From the NCBI GenBank assembly GCA_947581865.1, contig CANPWA010000019.1:1-62705 (forward strand): DNA of 62,705 nt, in the 5' to 3' direction. Of the stretch, positions 50,394-62,086 are shown piece after piece. The position numbers and the translations under genes are program-made. Under the pieces are notes generated by a model. It ran no database searches and had not been told where the DNA came from. It saw nothing but the letters and a program-made list of their open reading frames with translations. Within the stretch, counting starts at the first letter, position 1. Every line of letters begins with the position of its first letter. The DNA is from an uncultured Acetatifactor sp. Its GTDB lineage: Bacteria; Bacillota; Clostridia; Lachnospirales; Lachnospiraceae.

Positions 50394-53300
50394 ATGTCAG
50401 AAACAAGAACCGAAAACTACCAGCCTATGACATTTGATGCGATCAAGATCGGATTAGCATCACCTGATAAGATTCGCGAGTGGTCCCACGGTGAAGTTTT
50501 AAAACCTGAGACGATCAACTACAGAACCTTAAAGCCCGAGAGGGACGGTTTGTTTTGTGAGAGGATTTTTGGACCCAGCAAGGACTGGGAATGTCATTGT
50601 GGCAAGTATAAGAAGATCAGATACAGAGGTGTGGTCTGTGACCGATGCGGCGTTGAGGTGACCAAGGCGAGTGTCCGCAGAGAACGCATGGGACATATCG
50701 AACTTGCGGCTCCCGTATCCCATATCTGGTATTTCAAAGGGATTCCAAGCCGCATGGGACTGATTCTGGATCTGTCTCCCAGAGTGCTGGAAAAGGTATT
50801 GTATTTTGCATCCTATATTGTGCTGGATCCGGGAGAGACCGACTTAGACTACAAACAGGTACTCTCGGAGAAAGAGTATCAGGATGCCCGCGAGATCTGG
50901 GGCAGCAAATTCCGTGTGGGCATGGGGGCTGAGGCGATCAAAGAGCTCCTGCAGGCTGTGGATCTGGAGGCGGAGGCAGCAGAGCTTAAGACCGGATTAA
51001 AGGAATCTTCCGGTCAGAAGCGCGCCCGCATTATCAAAAGGCTGGAGGTTGTCGAGGCATTCAGGGGTTCCGGCAATCTGCCGGAATGGATGATCCTGGA
51101 TGTTGTGCCCGTGATCCCTCCCGATCTGCGTCCCATGGTCCAGCTGGACGGCGGACGCTTTGCGACTTCCGACCTGAATGACCTCTACAGAAGGATCATC
51201 AACCGAAACAACCGTCTGAAGAGGCTGCTGGAGCTGGGAGCGCCGGACATCATTGTGCGCAACGAGAAGCGTATGCTGCAGGAGGCTGTGGACGCGCTGA
51301 TCGACAACGGCAGAAGGGGGCGCCCCGTGACCGGTCCCGGCAACAGGGCGTTGAAGTCTTTGTCCGATATGCTGAAGGGTAAGTCCGGACGTTTCCGTCA
51401 AAACCTTTTGGGAAAACGTGTGGACTATTCCGGACGTTCCGTTATCGTGGTGGGACCGGAGCTAAAGATTTATCAGTGCGGTCTGCCCAAAGAGATGGCG
51501 ATCGAACTGTTTAAACCTTTTGTGATGAAAGAACTGGTTGCAAAGGGTATCAGCCAGAATATCAAAAATGCAAAGAAATTAGTGGAGAGACTGGACACCA
51601 GTGTCTGGGATGTGCTGGAGGAGGTCATCAAGGAGCATCCTGTGATGCTCAACCGTGCCCCGACACTGCACAGACTGGGTATTCAGGCGTTTGAGCCCAT
51701 CCTTGTGGAGGGTAAGGCGATCAAACTGCATCCTTTGGTGTGTACTGCATTTAATGCCGATTTCGACGGTGACCAGATGGCAGTGCATCTTCCCCTGTCC
51801 GTTGAAGCGCAGGCGGAGTGCAGATTCCTGCTTCTGTCTCCCAATAATCTGCTGAAGCCCTCCGATGGCGGACCCGTGGCGGTTCCTTCCCAGGATATGG
51901 TGCTGGGTATCTACTACCTGACGCAGGAGAGAGAGGGAGCAAAGGGAGAGGGCAAGTTCTTTAAGAGTGTGAATGAGGCGATCCTCGCCTATGAAAACCA
52001 GGTGATCACTTTGCACTCCAGGATCAAGGTCCGTGTGACCAAAACGGATGCGGAGGGAAATCAGATCAGTGGGAATGTGGAATCCACACTGGGAAGATTC
52101 CTCTTCAACGAAATCCTTCCTCAGGATCTTGGCTTTGTAGACAGGACAAATCCGGAGGATCTGCTGAAACTGGAAGTAGATTTCCATGTGGGCAAGAAAG
52201 GCTTAAAGCAGATTCTGGAGAAGGTCATCAACACCCACGGAGCCTCCAAAACTGCAGAGGTTTTGGACGATGTGAAATCCATCGGTTACAAGTATTCCAC
52301 AAGAGCAGCCATGACCGTATCGATCTCCGATATGACTGTGCCCGAACAGAAGCCTGAAATGCTGGCTGCCGCACAGGCGACAGTGGATAAGATCTCCGCA
52401 AACTTCCGCCGCGGTCTGATCACGGAGGAGGAGCGTTACCGCGCGGTTGTGGAGACCTGGAACGAGACCGATAAGGAACTGACGGATGTACTGCTTGCCG
52501 GATTGGATAAATACAACAATATCTTCATGATGGCGGACTCCGGCGCCCGTGGTTCCAATCAGCAGATCAAGCAGCTTGCAGGTATGCGCGGTCTGATGGC
52601 GGATACCACCGGACGGACCATTGAGCTGCCCATTAAGTCCAACTTCCGTGAGGGTCTGGACGTACTGGAGTATTTCATGTCCGCACACGGCGCCCGCAAA
52701 GGGCTTTCCGATACGGCTCTGCGTACCGCAGACTCCGGTTATCTGACCCGAAGAATGGTCGATGTATCCCAGGAACTGTCCATTCGTGAGGTGGACTGCT
52801 GCGAGGGCAGAGACGAGATCCCCGGCATAGTCGTGAAGGCATTCATGGACGGAAAAGAAACCATTGAGAGCTTAAAGGACCGTATCACTGGCCGTTACTC
52901 CTGCGAGGATATTAAGGATGCTCAGGGAAATGTGATCGTAAAGCGCAATCACATGATCACCCCCAGCCGCGCAGCAAAGATCCTGAGCGTGGGCGTGGAT
53001 GAAAATGGCAATCCTGTGGAGGCGGTCAAAATCCGCACGATCCTGACTTGTCGTTCCCATGTGGGCATCTGCGCAAAGTGCTACGGCGCCAACATGGCGA
53101 CCGGTGAGGCGGTGCAGGTGGGTGAAGCTGTCGGCATCATTGCCGCACAGTCCATCGGTGAGCCTGGTACACAGCTGACCATGAGAACTTTCCACACCGG
53201 CGGCGTGGCAGGTGATGATATCACGCAGGGTCTTCCCCGCGTGGAGGAGCTTTTTGAGGCGCGTAAGCCCAAGGGGCTTGCGATCATCGCGGAGTTCGGC

Positions 53301-54038
53301 GGCAGGGCGGAGATTAAAGATACCAAGAAAAAGCGTGAAGTAGTCATCACAAACGATGAGACCGGAGAATCCAAGGCATATCTGATCCCTTACGGTTCCC
53401 GGATCAAGATTATGGATGGTCAGGTGCTTGAGGCCGGCGATGAGCTGACGGAGGGCAGCGTCAATCCTCATGATCTGCTGAAGATCAAGGGTATCCGCGC
53501 GGTACAGGATTACATGCTCCGCGAGGTGCAGCGTGTGTATCGCCTGCAGGGTGTGGATATTTCCGACAAGCATATTGAGGTGCTGGTCCGCCAGATGCTC
53601 AAAAAAGTCCGTATTGAAAATAATGGCGACACGGATTTCCTTCCGGGAACGCTGGTGGATGTACTCGATTACGAGGAGATGAATGAGCGGCTGATCGCTG
53701 AAGGCAAAGAACCTGCGGACGGCAAGCGCATCATCCTCGGGATCACCAAGGCTGCGCTGGCAACGGATTCCTTCCTGTCAGCGGCTTCCTTCCAGGAGAC
53801 AACGAAGGTTCTCACGGAAGTTGCCATCAAGGGTAAGGTGGACAATCTGATCGGTCTGAAGGAGAATGTCATCATTGGTAAGCTGATTCCTGTGGGTACC
53901 GGTATGAAACGGTATCGCAATACCAGACTCAGCACGGACAATGTGACCACGATCAACTTTGACGATGGGATGCTTGATGATTCGGAAATTCGTTTTGACG
54001 AAAATGTGCAGACGGCTGACACGGCAGAGACCGTGTAA
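50394..54038 (+). CDS. rpoC: DNA-directed RNA polymerase subunit beta'
   Basis: The 1214-residue product has an N-terminal zinc ribbon ([20 protein letters not shown]), the catalytic NADFDGDQM magnesium loop, the bridge-helix/trigger-loop region and a C-terminal zinc site ([13 protein letters not shown]). It follows rpoB by 19 nt with GAAAGGGAG before ATG. Confidence 0.97.
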   Translation: MSETRTENYQPMTFDAIKIGLASPDKIREWSHGEVLKPETINYRTLKPERDGLFCERIFGPSKDWECHCGKYKKIRYRGVVCDRCGVEVTKASVRRERMGHIELAAPVSHIWYFKGIPSRMGLILDLSPRVLEKVLYFASYIVLDPGETDLDYKQVLSEKEYQDAREIWGSKFRVGMGAEAIKELLQAVDLEAEAAELKTGLKESSGQKRARIIKRLEVVEAFRGSGNLPEWMILDVVPVIPPDLRPMVQLDGGRFATSDLNDLYRRIINRNNRLKRLLELGAPDIIVRNEKRMLQEAVDALIDNGRRGRPVTGPGNRALKSLSDMLKGKSGRFRQNLLGKRVDYSGRSVIVVGPELKIYQCGLPKEMAIELFKPFVMKELVAKGISQNIKNAKKLVERLDTSVWDVLEEVIKEHPVMLNRAPTLHRLGIQAFEPILVEGKAIKLHPLVCTAFNADFDGDQMAVHLPLSVEAQAECRFLLLSPNNLLKPSDGGPVAVPSQDMVLGIYYLTQEREGAKGEGKFFKSVNEAILAYENQVITLHSRIKVRVTKTDAEGNQISGNVESTLGRFLFNEILPQDLGFVDRTNPEDLLKLEVDFHVGKKGLKQILEKVINTHGASKTAEVLDDVKSIGYKYSTRAAMTVSISDMTVPEQKPEMLAAAQATVDKISANFRRGLITEEERYRAVVETWNETDKELTDVLLAGLDKYNNIFMMADSGARGSNQQIKQLAGMRGLMADTTGRTIELPIKSNFREGLDVLEYFMSAHGARKGLSDTALRTADSGYLTRRMVDVSQELSIREVDCCEGRDEIPGIVVKAFMDGKETIESLKDRITGRYSCEDIKDAQGNVIVKRNHMITPSRAAKILSVGVDENGNPVEAVKIRTILTCRSHVGICAKCYGANMATGEAVQVGEAVGIIAAQSIGEPGTQLTMRTFHTGGVAGDDITQGLPRVEELFEARKPKGLAIIAEFGGRAEIKDTKKKREVVITNDETGESKAYLIPYGSRIKIMDGQVLEAGDELTEGSVNPHDLLKIKGIRAVQDYMLREVQRVYRLQGVDISDKHIEVLVRQMLKKVRIENNGDTDFLPGTLVDVLDYEEMNERLIAEGKEPADGKRIILGITKAALATDSFLSAASFQETTKVLTEVAIKGKVDNLIGLKENVIIGKLIPVGTGMKRYRNTRLSTDNVTTINFDDGMLDDSEIRFDENVQTADTAETV

Positions 54039-54057
54039 AATATTGTAAGTATATTAT

Positions 54058-54097
54058 TGAAAGGGCTGTGGTGCAGAAATACATCACAGCCCTTTAA
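54058..54097 (+). terminator. Hairpin after rpoC, possible weak terminator
   Basis: AAAGGGCTGTG / CACAGCCCTTT with a 14-nt loop follows rpoC but is followed by AAGAC and not a T-run, so termination may be inefficient and the rfbD-like gene may be read through. Confidence 0.45.
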
Positions 54098-54125
54098 GAC
54101 AAACGGAAAATCTCGAGGTATGACA

Positions 54126-55013
54126 ATGAAAGTTTTGGTGACAGGCGCAGGAGGACAGCTTGGTTTTGATGTAGTCATGGAGCTGGAAAGCAGGGGACAT
54201 ATTGCCATCGGTGTCGATCATCATACGATGGATATCACAAACCCTGCGGCTGTGGAGCAGGTAATACGGGAAAAGGCACCGGATGCCGTGATCCACTGTG
54301 CCGCCTACACTGCAGTGGATGCTGCGGAGGATGACAAAGAAAATTGCCGCAGGACGAATGTAGACGGGACGGAGAATATTGCAAGGGTCTGCAGAGATAT
54401 GGATCTGAAAATGATGTATATCAGCACGGATTATGTCTTTGACGGCAAAGGGGAAAAGCCCTGGGAGCCCGAAGATGAGCGTGCCCCGCTGAACGTGTAT
54501 GGTCAGACCAAATGTGAGGGCGAGATGGCAGTGCAGAAGATACTGGAAAAGTATTTTATCGTACGGGTCACATGGATCTACGGAATCAATGGCAGAAATT
54601 TTGTGAAGACTATGCTGCGTCTTGCAAAAGATCACAGCACTCTGCGCGTGGTGGATGACCAGATCGGATCTCCCACATATACCCGGGATCTGGCAGTGCT
54701 CTTAACCGATATGGTGGAGACAGAAGAATACGGCATATATCATGCCGCCAATGAGGGGACATGCTCCTGGTATGAATTTGCCTGCGCAATCTTTCGGGAG
54801 GCGGGGCTGGAGGGAAAAATAACCGTACTGCCCGTGAGTTCCGAGGAGTATGGCGCCAAAGCCGCCCGTCCCTTCAATAGCCGCATGTGCAATGATAAAC
54901 TGGAACGGAATGGCTTTCACAGGCTGCCTGATTGGCAGGACGCGCTGAAGAGGTATCTGAAGCTGCTTGCAGAGCAACAGGGGAATGAGTTCTGTTTCAA
55001 TCAGCAGAGATAA
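54126..55013 (+). CDS. rfbD: dTDP-4-dehydrorhamnose reductase-like protein
   Basis: The 295-residue SDR protein has MKVLVTGAGGQLGFDVVMEL, the catalytic STDYVFDGKG and YGQTKCEGE motifs of RfbD/RmlD, and DDQIGSPTYTRDLA. It would make dTDP-L-rhamnose or a related deoxysugar. ATG at 54126 follows CGAGGT. No rfbA/B/C neighbours are present. It lies between rpoC and rpsL, where it may be expressed by read-through from rpoBC. Confidence 0.9.
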   Translation: MKVLVTGAGGQLGFDVVMELESRGHIAIGVDHHTMDITNPAAVEQVIREKAPDAVIHCAAYTAVDAAEDDKENCRRTNVDGTENIARVCRDMDLKMMYISTDYVFDGKGEKPWEPEDERAPLNVYGQTKCEGEMAVQKILEKYFIVRVTWIYGINGRNFVKTMLRLAKDHSTLRVVDDQIGSPTYTRDLAVLLTDMVETEEYGIYHAANEGTCSWYEFACAIFREAGLEGKITVLPVSSEEYGAKAARPFNSRMCNDKLERNGFHRLPDWQDALKRYLKLLAEQQGNEFCFNQQR

Positions 55014-55044
55014 CCCAAGATAATCCAATACAGTAAAAATTATG

Positions 55045-55073
55045 TTGACAATGCCCCGGCAAACAAGTATACT
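55045..55073 (+). promoter_or_regulatory. Sigma-A promoter of rpsL-rpsG-fusA
   Basis: Perfect TTGACA, 17 nt, TATACT. It lies about 113 nt before rpsL. Confidence 0.88.
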
Positions 55074-55185
55074 ATTTTAGTGTGCCGTCATAGGCATAAT
55101 TTATGTGCTGCAGCATTGTCTTATATCGTGCGTAGCATGTATAATTTTCCAAAAATACTTTATAATAAGAAAGAGGTGAAACAGA

Positions 55186-55608
55186 ATGCCAACATTTAAC
55201 CAGTTAGTAAGAAAGGGACGCCAGACTGCTGTAAAGAAGTCTACCGCACCTGCACTGCAGAAGGGTTACAACTCTCTTCACAAGAAGGCTACCAATGTGT
55301 CCGCTCCTCAGAAGCGCGGCGTATGTACCGCTGTGAAGACCGCTACCCCGAAGAAGCCTAACTCCGCACTGAGAAAGATCGCCAGAGTACGTCTTTCCAA
55401 CGGTATTGAGGTTACCAGCTATATCCCCGGCGAAGGTCACAACCTTCAGGAGCACAGCGTGGTTCTCATCCGCGGCGGCAGAGTAAAGGATCTTCCCGGT
55501 ACCAGATACCACATCATCCGTGGTACTTTGGATACCGCAGGCGTTGCGAACAGAAAGCAGGCTCGTTCCAAGTATGGCGCAAAGAGACCCAAAGACGCCA
55601 AGAAGTAA
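55186..55608 (+). CDS. rpsL: 30S ribosomal protein S12
   Basis: The 140-residue product has the decoding-centre segments [20 protein letters not shown] and [20 protein letters not shown]. Lysines at the usual streptomycin-resistance positions are intact. ATG follows AAAGAGGTG. Confidence 0.97.
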   Translation: MPTFNQLVRKGRQTAVKKSTAPALQKGYNSLHKKATNVSAPQKRGVCTAVKTATPKKPNSALRKIARVRLSNGIEVTSYIPGEGHNLQEHSVVLIRGGRVKDLPGTRYHIIRGTLDTAGVANRKQARSKYGAKRPKDAKK

Positions 55609-55647
55609 GGCGCAAAGCCATGTACTACACTAAAACGGAACTAAGAT

Positions 55648-55700
55648 AAGTGTTGGATTCTGTATTGTGATATAGCAACAGATACACAGCGCGAACACTT
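55648..55700 (+). promoter_or_regulatory. Possible structured spacer before rpsG
   Basis: AAGTGTT at 55648-55654 pairs with AACACTT at 55694-55700 across a 39-nt loop, within a 148-nt rpsL-rpsG gap that is unusually long. In E. coli the equivalent gap binds S7. The role here is speculative. Confidence 0.3.
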
Positions 55701-55726
55701 GGGGAAACACATGTGAGTACCGATGA

Positions 55727-56227
<501 letters not shown>

Positions 56228-56295
56228 GGACGAGACTTCGTCCCAGGAGAAATCCCGCGCGGGGTTTCTCCGTACAAATATAGGAGGAAAAGACC

Positions 56296-58458
56296 TTGGC
56301 TGGAAGAGAATATCCCTTAGAGAGAACCAGAAATATCGGAATCATGGCTCATATTGATGCGGGCAAGACCACATTGACTGAGCGTATCCTGTATTACACT
56401 GGCGTAAACTACAAGATCGGTGATACTCACGAAGGTACTGCTACCATGGACTGGATGGAGCAGGAGCAGGAGAGAGGTATCACCATCACATCAGCCGCTA
56501 CCACCTGCCATTGGACTTTGGAAAAAGAGACCAAGCCCATGGAGGGCGCATTGGAGCATCGTATCAATATTATTGATACTCCTGGTCACGTTGATTTTAC
56601 TGTGGAAGTAGAGCGCTCCCTTCGTGTGCTGGACGGCGCTGTCGGCGTCTTCTGTGCAAAGGGCGGCGTGGAGCCTCAGTCTGAGAATGTATGGCGTCAG
56701 GCTGACACTTACAATGTACCCCGTATGGCATTCATCAACAAGATGGATATTCTGGGTGCAAACTTCTATGGTGCAGTAGAGCAGATCCGGACCAGACTTG
56801 GCAAAAATGCCATCGTCCTTCAGCTTCCCATCGGCAAGGAGGACGAATTTAAGGGCATCATCGACCTGTTTGAGATGAAGGCCTATATCTACAATGATGA
56901 CAAGGGTGACGACATCACCGTGACCGATGATCTTGGAGATATGAAGGAAGACGCGGAGTTATACCGTGCGGAACTGATCGAAAAGATCTGTGAACTGGAT
57001 GACGATCTGACCATGATGTATCTGGAGGGTGAGGAGCCCTCTGTGGAACAGCTGAAGGCGGCGCTGCGCAAGGGAACCTGTGAGTGTACGGCGATCCCTG
57101 TATGCTGCGGATCCGCATACCGTAACAAGGGTGTGCAGAAGCTTCTGGATGCTATTGTGGAGTATATGCCCGCTCCCACCGATATCCCCGCGATCAAGGG
57201 TACGGATCTGGACGGCAACGAGGTGGAGAGACACTCTTCCGATGAAGAGCCCTTCGCCGCACTGGCATTCAAGATCATGGCAGACCCGTTTGTCGGAAAA
57301 CTTGCATTTTTCCGTGTGTATTCCGGCACCATGAACTCCGGTTCCTATGTGCTGAATGCAACCAAAGATAAGAAAGAGCGTGTGGGACGTATCCTGCAGA
57401 TGCACGCGAACAAGCGTGCAGAGCTGGACAAGGTTTACTCCGGCGATATCGCTGCTGCGGTGGGCTTTAAGTTCACCACCACCGGTGATACCATCTGTGA
57501 CGAGCAGCATCCCGTGATCCTGGAGTCCATGGAATTCCCCGAGCCCGTGATCGAGCTTGCCATCGAGCCGAAGACCAAGGCCGGTCAGGGCAAGATGGGC
57601 GAGGCGCTGGCAAAACTGGCTGAGGAGGATCCCACCTTCCGTGCACACAGCAATCCCGAGACCGGGCAGACCATTATCGCAGGTATGGGTGAGCTCCATC
57701 TGGAGATCATCGTGGACAGACTGCTCCGTGAATTCAAGGTGGAGGCAAATGTAGGCGCTCCTCAGGTTGCCTACAAGGAGGCGTTCACCAAGGCTGTCGA
57801 GGTTGACTCCAAGTATGCTAAGCAGTCCGGCGGCCGCGGACAGTATGGTCATTGTAAAGTGAAATTTGAGCCCTTGGAGGCAAACTGTGAGAAATTTGAG
57901 TTTGATCCCAAGGCAAATGTCCTGATCAATGAACCTCCCGTACTGTTGTTTGAGTCCACCGTTGTGGGCGGCGCGATTCCCAAGGAGTACATCCCTGCAG
58001 TCGGCGAGGGCATCAGGGAAGCAGCACAGGCAGGTATCCTCGGCGGATTCCCCGTGCTGGGCGTACATGCGAACGTGTACGACGGTTCCTACCACGAGGT
58101 CGACTCCTCCGAGATGGCATTCCATATCGCCGGTTCCATGGCGTTCAAGGAGGCAATGCAGAAGGCAAGCCCCGTGCTGCTGGAGCCCATCATGAAGGTT
58201 GAGGTCACCATGCCCGAGGAGTACATGGGCGATGTGATCGGCGACTTAAACTCCCGCCGCGGACGTGTGGAGGGTATGGATGATCTGGGCGGCGGCAAGA
58301 TCGTGCGCGCATTTGTTCCCTTGGCAGAGATGTTCGGTTATTCCACCGACCTCCGTTCCAGGACACAGGGACGCGGCAACTACTCCATGTTCTTCGAGAA
58401 GTACGAGCCTGTGCCCAAGAATGTGCAGGATAAGGTACTGTCTGAGAAGTCCAAGTAA
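56296..58458 (+). CDS. fusA: Elongation factor G
   Basis: The 720-residue product has G1 AHIDAGKTT, switch region [11 protein letters not shown]3 DTPGHVDF, G4 NKMD and the domain IV segment, so it is a complete translocase. It starts with TTG, directly after AGGAGGAAAAGACC. Two hairpins (56228-56243 and 56245-56270) fill the rpsG-fusA gap and could tune its translation. Confidence 0.97.
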   Translation: MAGREYPLERTRNIGIMAHIDAGKTTLTERILYYTGVNYKIGDTHEGTATMDWMEQEQERGITITSAATTCHWTLEKETKPMEGALEHRINIIDTPGHVDFTVEVERSLRVLDGAVGVFCAKGGVEPQSENVWRQADTYNVPRMAFINKMDILGANFYGAVEQIRTRLGKNAIVLQLPIGKEDEFKGIIDLFEMKAYIYNDDKGDDITVTDDLGDMKEDAELYRAELIEKICELDDDLTMMYLEGEEPSVEQLKAALRKGTCECTAIPVCCGSAYRNKGVQKLLDAIVEYMPAPTDIPAIKGTDLDGNEVERHSSDEEPFAALAFKIMADPFVGKLAFFRVYSGTMNSGSYVLNATKDKKERVGRILQMHANKRAELDKVYSGDIAAAVGFKFTTTGDTICDEQHPVILESMEFPEPVIELAIEPKTKAGQGKMGEALAKLAEEDPTFRAHSNPETGQTIIAGMGELHLEIIVDRLLREFKVEANVGAPQVAYKEAFTKAVEVDSKYAKQSGGRGQYGHCKVKFEPLEANCEKFEFDPKANVLINEPPVLLFESTVVGGAIPKEYIPAVGEGIREAAQAGILGGFPVLGVHANVYDGSYHEVDSSEMAFHIAGSMAFKEAMQKASPVLLEPIMKVEVTMPEEYMGDVIGDLNSRRGRVEGMDDLGGGKIVRAFVPLAEMFGYSTDLRSRTQGRGNYSMFFEKYEPVPKNVQDKVLSEKSK

Positions 58459-58507
58459 TTCAAGACACAGCAGTTTGTAACTTTTACCTTATTTTAGCAA
58501 AAACTGC

Positions 58508-58536
58508 TTGTCAAACCTCTGAATATTTAATATAAT
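58508..58536 (+). promoter_or_regulatory. Sigma-A promoter of tuf
   Basis: TTGTCA, 17 nt, perfect TATAAT, so tuf has its own strong promoter in addition to read-through from fusA. Confidence 0.88.
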
Positions 58537-58592
58537 CAGAGTTAGCGAGTGAAAAAACAATTGTATCTATTATTTTAAGGAGGATTTTCATA

Positions 58593-59780
58593 ATGGCTAA
58601 AGCTAAATTTGAGAGATCTAAGCCCCATTGTAACATTGGTACCATCGGTCACGTTGACCATGGTAAAACCACTCTGACCGCGGCTATCACCAAGGTTCTG
58701 GCTGAGAGAGTTCCCGGAAATGAGAAGGTTGATTTTGAGAACATCGACAAGGCTCCCGAAGAGAGAGAGCGTGGTATCACCATTTCCACCGCACACGTTG
58801 AGTATCAGACCGAGAAGAGACACTATGCACACGTTGACTGCCCGGGGCATGCTGACTATGTAAAGAACATGATCACCGGTGCTGCACAGATGGACGGTGC
58901 TATCCTCGTTGTGGCTGCTACCGACGGCGTTATGGCTCAGACCAAGGAGCACATCCTTCTGTCCCGTCAGGTGGGCGTGCCTTACATTGTTGTATTCATG
59001 AACAAGTGTGATATGGTTGACGATCCCGAGCTGCTGGAGCTGGTTGAGATGGAGATCACCGAGCAGCTGGAGGAGTACGATTTCAAGGATTGCCCGATCA
59101 TCAAGGGTTCCGCTCTGAAAGCTCTGGAAGATCCCAACAGCGAGTGGGGCGACAAGATCATGGAGCTGATGGATACTGTGGACAGCTACATTCCCGATCC
59201 TCAGCGTGACACCGACAAGCCTTTCCTTATGCCTGTCGAGGACGTGTTCACCATCACCGGTCGTGGTACCGTTGCTACCGGTCGTGTGGAGCGTGGCGTT
59301 CTGAAGCTGAATGAGGAAGTTGAGATCGTTGGTATCAAAGAGGAGACCAAGAAGACCGTTGTTACCGGTATCGAGATGTTCAGAAAGATGCTGGATGAGG
59401 CACAGGCCGGCGATAACATCGGCGCACTGCTCCGCGGCGTACAGAGAACCGAGATCGAGCGTGGTCAGGTGCTCGCAAAACCCGGCACCGTTACCTGCCA
59501 CAAGAAGTTTACCGCACAGGTATACGTTCTGACCAAGGACGAGGGTGGTCGTCACACTCCTTTCTTCAACAACTATCGTCCCCAGTTCTACTTCAGAACC
59601 ACCGACGTTACCGGTGTCTGCAATCTGCCCGCTGGTACCGAGATGTGCATGCCTGGCGATAATGTTGAGATGACCATCGAGCTGATCCATCCCATCGCTA
59701 TGGAGCAGGGATTGACGTTCGCTATCCGTGAGGGTGGACGTACCGTAGGTTCCGGTCGTGTGGCTACGATCATCGAGTAA
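58593..59780 (+). CDS. tuf: Elongation factor Tu
   Basis: The 395-residue product has G1 GHVDHGKTT, switch region [14 protein letters not shown]3 DCPGHADY and G4 NKCD. It is full length with ATG after AAGGAGG. Confidence 0.98.
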   Translation: MAKAKFERSKPHCNIGTIGHVDHGKTTLTAAITKVLAERVPGNEKVDFENIDKAPEERERGITISTAHVEYQTEKRHYAHVDCPGHADYVKNMITGAAQMDGAILVVAATDGVMAQTKEHILLSRQVGVPYIVVFMNKCDMVDDPELLELVEMEITEQLEEYDFKDCPIIKGSALKALEDPNSEWGDKIMELMDTVDSYIPDPQRDTDKPFLMPVEDVFTITGRGTVATGRVERGVLKLNEEVEIVGIKEETKKTVVTGIEMFRKMLDEAQAGDNIGALLRGVQRTEIERGQVLAKPGTVTCHKKFTAQVYVLTKDEGGRHTPFFNNYRPQFYFRTTDVTGVCNLPAGTEMCMPGDNVEMTIELIHPIAMEQGLTFAIREGGRTVGSGRVATIIE

Positions 59781-59801
59781 TTGAAAAAATACAGTAAAAT
59801 C

Positions 59802-59838
59802 AAGGCTTCCGAGCATACACTCGGAAGCCTTTTTGTAT
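59802..59838 (+). terminator. Terminator of tuf
   Basis: AAGGCTTCCGAG, loop CATACA, CTCGGAAGCCTTTTT. Confidence 0.94.
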
Positions 59839-60000
59839 GGCTGGTAGCTTTGTAGGGTGTCTATGCTTCTATTTTGCTTCTAAAATATTCAAAGATTTGT
59901 AAGTTATAGAATTTAGCTTTTATGTATTGAGCAATAGTGTTATAATTTTTGTGGAATAATTATAGTTCTGGGGTTACAGTATTAAAAGGGGAAGCAGTGT

Positions 60001-61656
60001 TTGTTTCCTGAAAATTTTAAGCGAGAGGTGAGCATTAATAAAATGATAGATATAGAAAAATTTCAAGAGATACGTTTGAGCAAGCATTTAATTATTTTAG
60101 ATACAAATGTATTATTGGAATTATATCGTCAGCCAGCTAATATCAGCTTGGATGTAATAAACGCAATAAAAGAAATTCAAAGCAATATTTATTTACCCAA
60201 CCAAGTTTATAATGAATATAAAAAACATTATGAAAAAATTCGTGGTGATGCGAAAAAGAAATATGAAAATGTAACTAAAGAATTATCTACATTTTTAAGG
60301 GATTTACAAGGAAATATTGCTACAAAAATAGGGGAATATAGGCGGCATAATTATACAGATATATGTGAATTACAGAAAGATTTAGATGAAAAAATTAAGG
60401 AAGCGCGAAATATCATAATTGATTTTGAAACAAACCATAATATAGAAATACAACGTAATATAAATTTTTTAGAAAACGATAATGTGAAAGAGTTTGTTGA
60501 TTTGTTAGAGAAAAATGGTAATATTGGTGAGAAAATGCCATTTTCTCAAAAACTAGTATTTTTGCAAGAAGGAAAAATTAGATTTGATAATTTGATTCCT
60601 CCGGGATATTTAGATTATCAAAAGGATGGGGAAGATAAATACGGTGATTTATTTATTTGGAAAGATATTATTAAAATAGCAAAAGAAAAAGAATCTAATA
60701 TCATATTTGTATGCAACGACATAAAAGAAGACTGGTGGGCAAAAGAGAAGGATAAGTTGATTGATCTACGGCAGGAATTAAATGATGAATTTAAGGAAAT
60801 TAATCCTACTTTGAGTATCAACTTTTTGACATTGGATAAATTTTTTGCATATTTGGCTGAAGAATTGAAATTAGGGAAATCTAAAAGTGCTTTACAATTA
60901 TCTGCAATGGATGATATAGGAAATATAATAAACAATTATTATGATGAACTGTATCAGCGAATTGGTGAATATATATGTTCATTAGATATTGAAAAGGAGT
61001 TAGATGAAAAATTTCGAGAATTTGGTGATGAAGAAATATATTGGGATATTACAGATGTTTCGGTTGAAAAAGAAAATAGGACAATCTTATATTATGTAAA
61101 TTTAGATATAAGTGTTCTTGCCGATATAGTGTATCAAGAGGAGGGAGACTATCCTTATAATGCGGGTAAAATTGCTGTCGCATTGATTGGTCATATAGAG
61201 ATATCAATGGAGGAATATTCGGTTAATAGTCAACTGAAAAACATAAGTGTAGAAAAAGGGGATATTTTACATATTGAACCAGAAATATGGCATGTTGTAA
61301 AAAGTATGAATAATAGAAGTTCATGTAAAGAAATTATTATTGCAAGCAAAAGGGTTATGGAAATTCAAGATAATATTCAAAAAATTAGTAAGGCTGTTGA
61401 TATAAGTGAATTAAAACAAGTATTACAGCAATATGCTTCATTATATGAGGGATTGGCAGAATCTATTAAACCTATGCAAATTAATGAATCAATGTTGGAA
61501 ATAGCAAAACAACTTTCAATAAATATAAAAGCAATGGAATCTGTTATTAAACCAATACAAGTTAATGAAGCTGTAAGTGAGTTTGTAAAACAGGTTTTCC
61601 CAAAGATAAAGGCGATTGAATCTAATATCCCCATAAAATCAGAGAAAAAACAATAA
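60001..61656 (+). CDS. PIN-like domain (PIN_8 type) putative nuclease
   Basis: The 551-residue product is clearly AT-rich compared with its neighbours, a sign of horizontal transfer. The PIN-like N-terminal part has LIILDTNVLLELYRQ (catalytic Asp34 region), NEYKKHYEKIRGDA, and IIFVCNDIKEDWW (about 235-246), the pattern of PIN_8 proteins often found in defence or toxin contexts. The last ~200 residues are of unknown type and end in two repeated PMQINES/PIQVNEA helices. The start is uncertain: TTG at 60001 (AGGGGAA upstream) or ATG at 60043 after GAGAGGTG. Confidence 0.8.
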   Translation: MFPENFKREVSINKMIDIEKFQEIRLSKHLIILDTNVLLELYRQPANISLDVINAIKEIQSNIYLPNQVYNEYKKHYEKIRGDAKKKYENVTKELSTFLRDLQGNIATKIGEYRRHNYTDICELQKDLDEKIKEARNIIIDFETNHNIEIQRNINFLENDNVKEFVDLLEKNGNIGEKMPFSQKLVFLQEGKIRFDNLIPPGYLDYQKDGEDKYGDLFIWKDIIKIAKEKESNIIFVCNDIKEDWWAKEKDKLIDLRQELNDEFKEINPTLSINFLTLDKFFAYLAEELKLGKSKSALQLSAMDDIGNIINNYYDELYQRIGEYICSLDIEKELDEKFREFGDEEIYWDITDVSVEKENRTILYYVNLDISVLADIVYQEEGDYPYNAGKIAVALIGHIEISMEEYSVNSQLKNISVEKGDILHIEPEIWHVVKSMNNRSSCKEIIIASKRVMEIQDNIQKISKAVDISELKQVLQQYASLYEGLAESIKPMQINESMLEIAKQLSINIKAMESVIKPIQVNEAVSEFVKQVFPKIKAIESNIPIKSEKKQ

Positions 61657-61733
61657 AAATCACATAAATAGGTTTTCAAGATAATTTCAAAAATAGCAGA
61701 AGCACCCTCAGTAGATGATTCAAATTAAATTTA

Positions 61734-61776
61734 AAAATCAACGGAAGATATTATTATTTTCATCCGTTGATTTTTT
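61734..61776 (+). terminator. Terminator after the PIN-like gene
   Basis: AAATCAACGGA and TCCGTTGATTT frame an AT-rich loop, followed by T6. It sits about 80 nt after the stop. Confidence 0.8.
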
Positions 61777-62086
61777 GTATACAGATTTATATTTCTTGTA
61801 AAAGAAAGAGGCTGAATAATCCGGGGGTTTTGAACCACCTGTCTGACGAAAATGAGCCATCATTCCAGTAGGTGTGAGCCACTTATGTTTTGCCTTGGAT
61901 CAGTCTGTCAGATGTGCCAGCTCTTATCCAGTCCAAGCCGCTTCGCGGTGTCTGCGGCAGTCTTGACAAGTTCTGTCACATCCGACTATCATTAACCAAG
62001 CAAAACAGAAGTGGATCTATGCCATCGGTAGACTGGCTTAGTGGATATCGGACAGGCGGCTCTGCCGCACAAGAATATTCAAAAGG
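61777..62086. other. Gene-free accessory stretch, possible mobile-element remnant
   Basis: About 310 nt with no open frame that has a start codon and ribosome site. On the minus strand 61800-61890 reads as a degraded coding-like stretch (KWLTPTGMMAHFRQTGGSKP). GC rises sharply over the PIN-like gene, marking a compositional boundary. Confidence 0.35.
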
